7,081 nucleotides of DNA, taken from contig JAJYGE010000311.1 in NCBI GenBank assembly GCA_021785155.1, positions 1 through 7,081 on the forward strand, read 5' to 3'. The notes under the pieces were generated by a model. The model saw only the letters and a list, made by a program, of their open reading frames with translations. It was not told the DNA's origin and searched no databases. Positions 1-6,518 of this stretch are shown in pieces (within the stretch, counting starts at the first letter, position 1; each line of letters begins with the position of its first letter). Source of the DNA: Planctomycetota bacterium. GTDB lineage: Bacteria; Planctomycetota; Phycisphaerae; WQYP01. The position numbers and the translations under genes are program-made.

Positions 1-4
1 AGGG

Positions 5-106
5 TTGGCCGCAAACGCCTCATCTGCGGCGTCGCATCGGCTCAATGGGTCTCTATGGACCCGGTTTTCGCCGCTGGCTCCTTGCCGCTGGGGCGTTTGC
101 GGCCAA
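5..106. repeat. Nested inverted repeat, about 100 bp
   Basis: Bases 5-19 and 92-106 are perfect reverse complements (15 bp, core GGCCGCAAACGCC). Inside, 26-31 pairs with 69-74 (GCGGCG/CGCCGC), and inside that 47-51 pairs with 58-62 (GGGTC/GACCC) around a 6-nt loop. As RNA this would be one long three-tier hairpin with internal loops. It could be a small structured RNA, a miniature mobile-element relic, or part of a larger structure cut by the window edge. No T-run follows, so a simple intrinsic terminator is unlikely. The pairing is read directly; the function is unknown. Confidence 0.6.
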
Positions 107-166
107 TCAATCCTAATATTTAGGCGCGGCAGAGCACTGGACCGCAGGAGTGCCTCATCTTGCGAC

Positions 167-186
167 AGTCCCGGCGCGCCGGGACT
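167..186. repeat. Perfect 20-bp palindrome
   Basis: The ten bases 167-176 (AGTCCCGGCG) are exactly the reverse complement of 177-186, with GGCGCGCC at the centre. As RNA it would fold into an 8-bp stem with a CGCG tetraloop. No uridine tract follows, so it is not a classic terminator. A dyad-symmetric protein binding site or a small dispersed repeat are possible. The symmetry is certain; the role is unknown. Confidence 0.55.
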
Positions 187-392
187 CTACTGCTCGCCTC
201 TCTACTGTTCTCTGCTCTTCGGCCGCCGCCACGCGTGCCCGGAAATATTGCCACGCCCGACCAGCCTGATTCCGATGCGCGGCATCCGCGGCGAGGTGGC
301 CGCCCATGACCTGGTGCAGTTGGACATTCATATTATGCGGATGGCAGTTCCAGGTGACCTGTAAGCACCGGATATGAAATGAATTGAGACTT

Positions 393-938
393 ATGCTGCT
401 GTTAAAAAAACATCTTGTTGACCTGGTACGAGCGGGGAAGAAACGACAGACCATCCGTTATTGGACGCGGCCTATTGTGTATGCAGGGCAGATCAGCTTC
501 ACGCCGGGCCTGGGCAAAATGAAGATTTTACGCGTGGAGGAGTTGGCGGGTTATCAATCGCTGACACTCAATGATGCCCGCGATGATGGCTTTGACACCC
601 TGGAGGAACTGCTGGCGGAACTCAAACGGAACTATCCCGAAGTTCCCCCCGGAAAGCGACTTTATCGCGTCGTATTCCAATGGCCGGTAGCCTTACCCAC
701 GACGGACGCCGTGGTGGAAAACAAACCGGCGCGGCGATTTGCGACCGATTCGGCCACGGCGGCGGCAATAGTTGTGACTCCTAAACCGGCCACGCCAGCG
801 GAGGTACTTGCCAAGTCCGTACAACAGCACGGGTCAAAGGATAAGCCCGGTGCCGCGGATGTCGGCAACATGTCGGCTCAGCAGCGCGAACTCTTGCGGA
901 ATTGGGTCATGTCCAAACGCCCCGGGATTCACAAATAA
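393..938 (+). CDS. ASCH-domain protein (PUA-like fold), 181 aa
   Basis: The N-terminal ~110 residues look like an ASCH domain, a small PUA-like beta-barrel thought to bind RNA or modified nucleosides. The hallmarks, numbered from the ATG at 393, are the strand LLLKKHLVDL, the GKKRQTIR motif (about 15-22), the GQISFTPGLGK strand (about 32-42) and the DARDDGFDTLEELLAEL helix (about 61-77). In E. coli YqfB, an ASCH N4-acetylcytidine amidohydrolase, a Lys and a Thr in the equivalent GRKTITIR motif are catalytic. Both are present here, and an Asp in ARDDGF may take the place of the acidic residue. Whether this protein is an enzyme is unproven. The last ~70 residues are Ala/Pro/Lys-rich, probably disordered and basic at the end. 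A TTG at 384 is an alternative in-frame start adding three residues; neither start has a strong Shine-Dalgarno sequence. The gene stands alone, convergent with the HU gene. Confidence 0.72.
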   Translation: MLLLKKHLVDLVRAGKKRQTIRYWTRPIVYAGQISFTPGLGKMKILRVEELAGYQSLTLNDARDDGFDTLEELLAELKRNYPEVPPGKRLYRVVFQWPVALPTTDAVVENKPARRFATDSATAAAIVVTPKPATPAEVLAKSVQQHGSKDKPGAADVGNMSAQQRELLRNWVMSKRPGIHK

Positions 939-1135
939 TAGCAGTGGCGGCATGACATCAAAATCAAGGCCATGGCAATAAGTTGAAAAATACAAAAACA
1001 AAACCCCCGCCGCCGGTAAAAGCGATCAGGAGTTCTGTTTTGAATCGTGAGAATCCATGAGGATCCACAAGGCAATAAGCTTTGGCAGCTACAGGGCACA
1101 GGAGTTAACCCGGCCATGCCAGCCACCAACGGGGC
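939..1135. other. Convergent intergenic spacer, ASCH gene / HU gene
   Basis: This spacer lies between the two stop codons. It is locally A-rich (about 985-1002) and holds the 8-bp palindrome GCCATGGC at 969-976. The nonamer GGCAATAAG occurs near 974 and again near 1071. I see no convincing hairpin plus T-run for either gene and no gene-like frame. Confidence 0.5.
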
Positions 1136-1441
1136 TTATTTTCCGCCGAGGATCGCATCCTTGGCGGCTTTGGCCACGCGGAATTTGACCTTGCGGCGGG
1201 CCGGAATTTCAATAGGCTCGCCGGTCTGGGGATTGCGCCCCATGCGCTTCTTGGTGTTCACCAGAACCAGCTTACCCAAGCCGGGGATGGTGAATTTGTT
1301 CTTGGCTTCCTTGTAAGCAAGTTGAGCCATGCAGTCGAGCGCTGCGACCGCCTGCTTCTTGCTCATATCGGAGCCGGTTTCCTTGGCGACCATTTCCGCG
1401 AGCTTCGCGGCGGTCTGGGACTTGGTGAGAGACTTGGCCAT
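1136..1441 (-). CDS. HU-family nucleoid DNA-binding protein, 101 aa
   Basis: This is a small basic histone-like protein of the HU/IHF family, which forms dimers that bend DNA and compact the nucleoid. From the chosen start, residues 5-48 form the helical dimerisation region. FTIPGLGKLVLVN (50-62) begins the beta-saddle. GRNPQTGEPIEIPA (68-81) is the family signature at the tip of the DNA-binding arm, with the DNA-kinking proline at 71. KVKFRVAKAAKDAIL (84-98) is the closing strand and helix. At 101 residues it is slightly longer than the ~90-residue E. coli HU because of a short N-terminal extension and a longer first helical region. A longer in-frame reading to 1537 exists, but an ideal Shine-Dalgarno sequence places the start at 1441. 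HU versus IHF subtype cannot be settled from sequence alone, so no symbol is given. The gene is divergent from the arginine decarboxylase homologue. Confidence 0.93.
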   Translation of the reverse strand: MAKSLTKSQTAAKLAEMVAKETGSDMSKKQAVAALDCMAQLAYKEAKNKFTIPGLGKLVLVNTKKRMGRNPQTGEPIEIPARRKVKFRVAKAAKDAILGGK

Positions 1442-1448
1442 ATTCATT

Positions 1449-1454
1449 CTCCTT
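1449..1454 (-). promoter_or_regulatory. Ribosome binding site fixing the HU start
   Basis: On the - strand AAGGAG is followed after 7 nt by ATG at 1441-1439 (protein MAKSL). Another in-frame ATG at 1447-1445 lies only 1 nt from the motif, too close to be used, so 1441 is preferred. Confidence 0.75.
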
Positions 1455-1538
1455 GCTATGGCGGACAGGTGTTTGCAGGATACGGCCGGAGTTCCACCGC
1501 CGGAATTATCATCCGTCCCTGCAATACGATTAAGCAAT

Positions 1539-1567
1539 AAAATAAGCCTTTTTTTTCAATGATGCAA
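1539..1567 (-). promoter_or_regulatory. Candidate sigma-70-type promoter of the HU gene
   Basis: On the - strand TTGCAT (1567-1562) and TATTTT (1544-1539) are separated by 17 nt, the ideal spacing. The spacer contains an A-run, the complement of the T-run at 1549-1556. Transcription would start around 1530, giving a leader of roughly 90 nt before the HU start. This rests on consensus resemblance only, and promoter consensus in this lineage is not known to me. Confidence 0.35.
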
Positions 1568-1698
1568 CTGATTTCCGGAATTCTTCCATTTTTTTATTTT
1601 GAGCAACGCCCACCCCACGACCTGTTTAGCCGCGGGCGGGATGCTTCCAAAGGCTTCGGCGGGTATGCTATGAGTTGTGAGTTTTTGGAGATTTTTTA

Positions 1699-2259
1699 AT
1701 GGCGCATCCATGGACGACTCCAATTCCCGCCAAGGTGTTTTTCACCAAAGGCGTGGGCCGACACCGTTACAAGGCGCAGTCGCTGGAATTGGCTTTTAGA
1801 CATGCAGGAATAGAGAAGTATAATCTTGTACAAGTGTCTGGCATATTCCCGGCGCGCTGTAAGATTATCTCCGTCACCGAGGGCATCCGTGAATTATCGC
1901 CCGGACAGGTGGCTTTCGGCGTCATCAGTGAATCAAGTTCCGATGAACCCAATCGTCTTTTGTGCGCCGGCATCGGCGTGGCACTACCCATACGCGATCA
2001 ATACGGCTATATCAGCGAGCATCATGGTTTCGGCATGACCGAGGAAAAAATCGGTGATTATGTGGAGGATATGGCAGCCACGATGCTGGCCACAACGCTG
2101 GGTATTGAATTTGACCCACAATATAACTATGACGAACGCAAAGAAATTTACCGCATGAGCGGCAACATTGTTCGCACCCGCAATATCGTACAGACCGCCG
2201 AGGGCGACAAAAATGGCCTCTGGAACAGTGTGGTGGCGGCGGCGGTATTTCTTATGTAA
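1699..2259 (+). CDS. Pyruvoyl-dependent arginine decarboxylase homologue, 186 aa, with altered self-cleavage site
   Basis: This is a full-length bacterial-type member of the pyruvoyl-dependent arginine decarboxylase family, which converts arginine to agmatine for polyamine synthesis or acid resistance. Family signatures are KVFFTKGVGRH (12-22), LELAFRHAGIEKYNLVQVSG (29-48), YGYISEHHGFG (102-112), EDMAATMLATTLGIEFDP (123-140), DERKEIYRMSG (145-155) and AEGDKNGLW (167-175). By alignment from memory to the M. jannaschii enzyme, Asn47 corresponds to Asn42 and the catalytic Glu109 to Glu107. The Ser52-Ser53 cleavage pair becomes Ser47-Gly48, so the serine that normally becomes the pyruvoyl group is absent, and the following Pro-Pro is Pro-Ala. 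The protein may use Ser47 instead, or may have lost activity. The start is supported by GGAG at 1687-1690, 8 nt before the ATG. No other polyamine gene is visible. Family assignment is firm; activity is in doubt. Confidence 0.88.
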   Translation: MAHPWTTPIPAKVFFTKGVGRHRYKAQSLELAFRHAGIEKYNLVQVSGIFPARCKIISVTEGIRELSPGQVAFGVISESSSDEPNRLLCAGIGVALPIRDQYGYISEHHGFGMTEEKIGDYVEDMAATMLATTLGIEFDPQYNYDERKEIYRMSGNIVRTRNIVQTAEGDKNGLWNSVVAAAVFLM

Positions 2260-2397
2260 GGCCGCCCGCCCGAAGGCACACCAGCGGCGGTGGGATTTCA
2301 TTTCCTGGCACCGCGCAAATGGATCAATACCATATTCCCCGCCATCCGTAGGCCCGTGCCCACAAATTCTCCCACGCGCCTCCCCGTCCGCGTCCGA
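2260..2397. other. Convergent spacer downstream of the arginine decarboxylase homologue
   Basis: This is GC-rich sequence between two converging stop codons. Bases 2287-2292 (GCGGTG) can pair with 2309-2314 (CACCGC) around a 16-nt loop, but no T-run follows on either strand, so I do not call a terminator. No supported gene. Confidence 0.4.
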
Positions 2398-2955
2398 TCA
2401 GTTGCCTGCGGCGGCTGGCGGCTTGGCCGCGCGTTTGTCAGCGAGTTGTTGGATAAGTTTTTGTATGTGCCGGGCGAGTTGATCAAGTTCCTGCTCGCCC
2501 GCCAAGCCTTCGGGGATGATGGTGACGAGTTTTTCGCTCTTGCGTGTGGCGACATGCAGTTTCAGCGCAGGTTGACCTTTCGGGCCAAAAGAACTGGCGT
2601 CTACGGAAATGCCCCGAATCTGTTTCCAGAAATATCGTCGGCCGCGCACGTTGATGCAGTCATTTTGCACCACCGCCATACATCCGAGAGAACTGTTGAG
2701 CATCAGAAGCATCTGAATCACACCGGCCAGCAGCATGATCGGGCCGATGATATAGGCTGCGTGCGGATCCGCAAGATGAAACCACATCGGTCTGAAAATC
2801 AGCAGCATGGCAAAGGCGGCGGTTACCATCGCCACAAGCACCGACATACCGACACGAAACTTCAGCCAGAAGGTAATGACCGGGCGATAAATGAAAATTT
2901 TTTTATTTTCAATGCGCCAGAACTTCCAGTCCGCGTCTTTCCTTTTCACGCCCAT
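2398..2955 (-). CDS. Two-helix membrane protein with a possible PH-like C-terminal domain, 185 aa
   Basis: I do not recognise a named family. The protein has a charged cytoplasm-like N terminus (1-33), two hydrophobic segments at about 36-54 (SVLVAMVTAAFAMLLIF) and 66-87 (AAYIIGPIMLLAGVIQMLL), and then a soluble C-terminal region of ~95 residues. That region runs as alternating strands (AVVQNDCINVRGRRYFWKQI, LKLHVATR, KLVTIIPEG) and ends in a helix (EQELDQLARHIQKLIQQL). This order, a helical hairpin then a small beta domain closing with a helix, resembles bacterial membrane proteins with PH-like domains such as the YcxB/YdbS types, but that is only a resemblance. The last ~14 residues are Ala/Pro/Lys-rich. 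The gene starts 27 nt after the nrdJ stop on the same strand, so co-transcription is likely. A GGAAGGA motif (2973-2967) lies 11 nt before the ATG, a little far; GGTGG sits closer. Confidence 0.7.
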   Translation of the reverse strand: MGVKRKDADWKFWRIENKKIFIYRPVITFWLKFRVGMSVLVAMVTAAFAMLLIFRPMWFHLADPHAAYIIGPIMLLAGVIQMLLMLNSSLGCMAVVQNDCINVRGRRYFWKQIRGISVDASSFGPKGQPALKLHVATRKSEKLVTIIPEGLAGEQELDQLARHIQKLIQQLADKRAAKPPAAAGN

Positions 2956-2982
2956 GGGCCACCAAATCCTTCCCGGCGATGT

Positions 2983-5900
2983 TTACGAGCAACCCAGGGA
3001 ATCACCGCAGTTAAGACATTTGTAGCAACTGCCGTTGCGAACGGTGATGCTGCCACACTTGCACACCGGAGCATCCCCCAGCAACGTTGCCATCTGCTGC
3101 GAAAGAGCACTGGCGGAAGAGGGCTTTTCTGTTGCCATTCGCGTCAGTGCGGGACGGGCCATAGCCGAGTCCCGACTGGCGACGGCTGGCAATTCTGATG
3201 CAGCGGCAAGATCCGCCGGTCCGTCTTCCAGACGATTATGGTGGCCATTGCCTTTTCCGTTACCGTTACCGTTACCAGCGATTTTGGCCACCGTCGGGGC
3301 AGTCGCAACAACCGGCTCAGGTGCTGGTGCGACGTTAGCGGGCTGTCGCCGCGGAGAATTGGCATCACGATATCCCGCAATAAACTGCATACCCAGCCAG
3401 CGCACCAGATAATCAATGGGACTTTTGGCAATAGGAATATCCGCATTGGTGGTCATACCCGCAGGCTCAAACCGCATGTGTTCAAACTTGCGGACGATGG
3501 CCTCCAGCGGCACGCCATATTGCAAGTTCAAAGATACCAGCGTGGCGATTGTATCCATCAATCCCCCCACCGTACTGCCTTGTTTGGCCATCGTAATGAA
3601 TACCTCACCCGGGCTGTTATCATCAAACAAACCGCAGGTCAGATAGCCTTCATGCCCGGCGATGTCAAATTTATGGGTGATGCTGTTGCGCGTATCCGGC
3701 AGACGCCGGCGCAACGGACGATGCACAACTTTTTCGACAATGCGTTCAACAACTTTAGATCCACCGAGGGAGCCGGTTTCCAAAGTGCCGACGGGAACGG
3801 TTCCATTCCCCAATAAGGCCGGGCTGGGATCTCCGCAGGTGGTGCAGGCGGCCGACGCTTCAACCTTCAGTGCGTCAATATCCGCATCATCGGAGGCATC
3901 ATCATCCGAAGTGGAATTCAGCGGCTGACTTAACTTGGAACCATCACGGTACAACGCCACCGCCTTGAGGCTAAGCTGCCAGCTTTCACGATACGCTTCT
4001 TCAATATCACCAATACCCACTTCATTGGGAAGGTTGATGGTTTTGCTGATGGCACCGCTGATAAATGGCTGGGCGGCGGCCATCATGCGGATGTGGCCCA
4101 TGTGATGAATAAAGCGTTTACCCTTGCGGCCACAGCGATTAGCGCAATCAAAGACCGACAGATGTTCCGGCTTGATGTGTGGAGCGCCTTCAATGGTCTG
4201 TGAACCGCAAATCACATCGCTGGCGTCACGAATCTGCCGTTTGGTAAAGCCCAGAGACCGCAGCAGATTAAAATTCGGTTGCTGCCATTGTTGGGTGGTA
4301 AAGCCAAGGCGGGTTAATGTCGCCTCGCCGAGAGTCCAGGGAGAAAAGGCGAAGGCCAGCTCGAAAACAGAAGGCAGGCATGCCTCTATTTTTGCCAGTT
4401 CTTCATCCGTGAAGCCCTTCGCCTTAAGGGAGTCAATATGAATGTGCGGGGAACTTTGCAAGCTCAATGTGCCCATTACATACGTTAACATGTCTTTAAT
4501 CTGATCCGGTGAATAGCCCATATTCCGCAATGCCGGCTCAAGGGATTGATTGGCGATTTTGAAGTAACCGCCGCCGGCGAGTTTCTTGAATTTTACCAGC
4601 GCAAAATCAGGTTCGACCCCGGTGGTGTCACAATCCATCAGCAAACCGATGGTGCCGGTGGGAGCAATGACGGTGGTTTGGGCATTGCGATAACCATGTT
4701 TTTCACCGAGTGCAACCGCCCGATCCCACGCCTCACGACACGCGTGCAGCAAGTTGGGGTCAAGCGTTGGATGCGTGCCAAATTGTGCCGCATCGATTTC
4801 CACCGGTTTCACCGAAAGTCCGTCATATTGGCCTGAAGCATAGGCGGCGGCGCGATGGTTGCGCATGACCCGCAGCATGTCTTCTCTATTGGGATGAAAA
4901 CCTGGGAACGCCCCGTGTTCGCGGGCCATTTCCGCGGAAATAGCATAAGACTCAGCGGTCATGAGAGCCGTGATGGCACCGCAAACGGCTCTGGCGGCGG
5001 GACTGTCATACGCAATGCCGGCGACCATCAACATCGTGCCGATGTTGGCGTAACCGAGACCCAGCGTACGGTATTCATAGCTCAAGCGGGCGATTTCCCG
5101 GCTGGGATAAGCCGCCATGAGCACTGAAATTTCCAGTACAATCGTCCAGAGTCGGCAGGCATGTTGGAAGCCTTCAATGTCAAATTTACCGGAAGCGGCA
5201 TCAAAGAACTTCATGAGGTTAATCGATGCCAGATTGCAGGCGGTGTTGTCCAGAAACATATATTCGCTGCACGGGTTGCTGGCATTGATGCGACCACTTT
5301 GCGGACAGGTGTGCCATTGGTTGATGGTGTCATCATATTGCACACCGGGATCCGCGCACCGCCACGCCGCGAAGGCCACTTCCTGCCAAAGTTTGCGGGC
5401 TTTCAGCGTCTTGTGGGTTTTTCCATCGGTGCGACGAATGAGTTGCCAATCGCCATCTTTCTCCACGGCATCAATGAATTTATTTGATACGCGAACGGAA
5501 TTATTGGAATTCTGCCCGGAAACGGTGGAATAGGCCTCACCGTTAAAATCATAATCCAGTTTGAGTTTCAAATTTTTCGCTAATTCCTGCTGTTCTTTGG
5601 GCAGGTGTTTAAGTCCCTCTACCATCGCGGCAACTTTGATTTCTTCGCGGACCTTCCAATTCACAAATTCTTCAATATCCGGATGATCCAGATCCAGGCA
5701 CACCATTTTTGCCGCCCGTCGCGTGGTGCCACCGGATTTAATGGCTCCCGCCGCCCGGTCGCCAATACGCAGGAAGCTCATGAGACCGGAGGATTTTCCA
5801 CCACCGGAAAGGGATTCATTTTCGCCGCGGAGTTTGGAAAAATTACTGCCGGTGCCCGAGCCATACTTGAAGAGCCGCGCTTCGCGTACCCACAAATCCA

Positions 5901-6495
5901 TGATGCCGCCATCATTAACCAGATCATCACTGACACTCTGAATAAAGCAGGCGTGCGGTTGTGGATGCGTATAAGCATCGGTGGATTGTTCCAATTGGTG
6001 CGTCTTGGGATTGACATACCAATGCCCTTGGGACGGGCCGGTAAGACCATAGGCATAATGCAGGCCCGTGTTAAACCATTGCGGAGAATTCGGCGCGGCC
6101 TTTTGCGTCAGGAGCATGTGGGCGAGTTCATCATAAAATGCCTGACCATCCTGCTTGGAATCAAAATAGCCATATTCCTGTCCCCAATGCGTCCAGCAAC
6201 CGGCGAGGCGATGTACCACTTGCTTCACGGAGGTCTCCGGACCGGTTTTCACCTTGCCGTTGGCATCCAACACGGGCTTGCCCTGGGCATCGGTCTGCGG
6301 AATACCGGCTTTACGAAAATATTTACTGACCATGATGTCGGTGGCCAATTGCGACCATTCGGTCGGAATTTCCGCGTCCTTCATTTCAAAGACCACCGAG
6401 CCGTCCACATTGGAAATTTTGCTCGTACGTCTGCTGAACCTGATGGTCGAGTAAACATCTACCCCTGATTTGGTAAACCGACGATTAATTTTCAT
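2983..6495 (-). CDS. nrdJ: Adenosylcobalamin-dependent class II ribonucleoside-diphosphate reductase, 1170 aa
   Basis: This cytoplasmic enzyme reduces ribonucleotides to deoxyribonucleotides using a thiyl radical generated from coenzyme B12, so it needs neither oxygen nor a small radical subunit. From Met at 6495 the order is: N-terminal region (1-175, including NSPQWFNTGLHYAYG at 136-150); ten-stranded barrel (about 180-850) with redox Cys183 (HACFIQS), the SGTGSNFSKLRGENESLSGG loop (213-232), the radical-site motif NPCSE (Asn407, Cys409, Glu411), partner redox Cys420 and the APTGTIG loop (611-617); a TSCPD-type C-terminal domain (about 940-1035); a flexible Ala/Pro/Gly/Asn linker (about 1045-1140); and a Cys-rich tail (1145-1169, Cys 1145, 1147, 1157, 1160, 1163, 1169) that binds zinc or passes electrons in this family. 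No N-terminal ATP-cone was recognised. All catalytic residues are present, so it should be active. The frame stays open to 6636, but ATG 6495 has GGAG 8 nt upstream and begins with the usual family N terminus. Confidence 0.96.
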   Translation of the reverse strand: MKINRRFTKSGVDVYSTIRFSRRTSKISNVDGSVVFEMKDAEIPTEWSQLATDIMVSKYFRKAGIPQTDAQGKPVLDANGKVKTGPETSVKQVVHRLAGCWTHWGQEYGYFDSKQDGQAFYDELAHMLLTQKAAPNSPQWFNTGLHYAYGLTGPSQGHWYVNPKTHQLEQSTDAYTHPQPHACFIQSVSDDLVNDGGIMDLWVREARLFKYGSGTGSNFSKLRGENESLSGGGKSSGLMSFLRIGDRAAGAIKSGGTTRRAAKMVCLDLDHPDIEEFVNWKVREEIKVAAMVEGLKHLPKEQQELAKNLKLKLDYDFNGEAYSTVSGQNSNNSVRVSNKFIDAVEKDGDWQLIRRTDGKTHKTLKARKLWQEVAFAAWRCADPGVQYDDTINQWHTCPQSGRINASNPCSEYMFLDNTACNLASINLMKFFDAASGKFDIEGFQHACRLWTIVLEISVLMAAYPSREIARLSYEYRTLGLGYANIGTMLMVAGIAYDSPAARAVCGAITALMTAESYAISAEMAREHGAFPGFHPNREDMLRVMRNHRAAAYASGQYDGLSVKPVEIDAAQFGTHPTLDPNLLHACREAWDRAVALGEKHGYRNAQTTVIAPTGTIGLLMDCDTTGVEPDFALVKFKKLAGGGYFKIANQSLEPALRNMGYSPDQIKDMLTYVMGTLSLQSSPHIHIDSLKAKGFTDEELAKIEACLPSVFELAFAFSPWTLGEATLTRLGFTTQQWQQPNFNLLRSLGFTKRQIRDASDVICGSQTIEGAPHIKPEHLSVFDCANRCGRKGKRFIHHMGHIRMMAAAQPFISGAISKTINLPNEVGIGDIEEAYRESWQLSLKAVALYRDGSKLSQPLNSTSDDDASDDADIDALKVEASAACTTCGDPSPALLGNGTVPVGTLETGSLGGSKVVERIVEKVVHRPLRRRLPDTRNSITHKFDIAGHEGYLTCGLFDDNSPGEVFITMAKQGSTVGGLMDTIATLVSLNLQYGVPLEAIVRKFEHMRFEPAGMTTNADIPIAKSPIDYLVRWLGMQFIAGYRDANSPRRQPANVAPAPEPVVATAPTVAKIAGNGNGNGKGNGHHNRLEDGPADLAAASELPAVASRDSAMARPALTRMATEKPSSASALSQQMATLLGDAPVCKCGSITVRNGSCYKCLNCGDSLGCS
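3257..3276. repeat. Hexanucleotide tandem repeat CCGTTA inside nrdJ
   Basis: Three exact copies of CCGTTA plus CC on the + strand encode, on the - strand, the GNGNGNG part of the linker at about residues 1074-1080 of NrdJ. Gain or loss of a unit would add or remove one Gly-Asn pair without a frameshift. Confidence 0.8.
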
Positions 6496-6503
6496 AGCCT
6501 TAA

Positions 6504-6507
6504 CTCC
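6504..6507 (-). promoter_or_regulatory. Ribosome binding site fixing the nrdJ start
   Basis: GGAG on the - strand is followed by 8 nt and then ATG at 6495. The in-frame ATGs further upstream (6564 and 6636) lie inside GC-rich hairpin sequence, and the residues they would add do not resemble the family. Confidence 0.7.
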
Positions 6508-6518
6508 GTTTAAAGTCG

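Larger units (their letters stand above)
1..392. other. Left-end region without a supported gene, rich in inverted repeats
   Basis: I find no convincing gene here. The open frames present (+ strand to 364, and - strand 454-155) give Arg/Ser/Cys-rich translations with no recognisable domain and no good ribosome binding site. One + strand frame open from the left edge stops at 121-123 and could be the last 40 codons of an upstream gene, but it has no recognisable motif. The first 190 bases carry several symmetric structures (5-106, 112-124, about 132-156 and 167-186). Next comes a pyrimidine-rich stretch, about 185-220, in which the octamer CTCTACTG occurs at 185-192 and again at 200-207. No clear promoter for the ASCH gene at 393 was found; TTGGAC at 320-325 lacks a well-spaced -10 partner. 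Confidence 0.6.

Noticed and set aside
5..106. Integron attC recombination site
   Set aside because: The size and imperfect pairing fit, but the RYYYAAC/GTTRRRY end boxes are missing and no integron integrase or cassette is visible.
1442..1537. Extending the HU protein to 133 aa
   Set aside because: AAGGAG 7 nt before ATG 1441 fixes the start, and the extra residues are unlike HU.
2298..2377. Short - strand frame of about 21 codons with a GGAG-like motif after the membrane protein gene
   Set aside because: It is too short, with no similarity or second line of evidence; the other frame across this area is a shadow of the membrane protein gene.
2290..3198. 302-codon open frame on the + strand
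   Set aside because: It lies antisense to the membrane protein gene and the nrdJ 3' end. Its translation is rich in His, Arg and Pro with no domain, while the opposite strand encodes recognisable protein.
5605..6468. 287-codon open frame on the + strand
   Set aside because: It is entirely antisense to the highly conserved 5' part of nrdJ and is explained by that gene's codon pattern.
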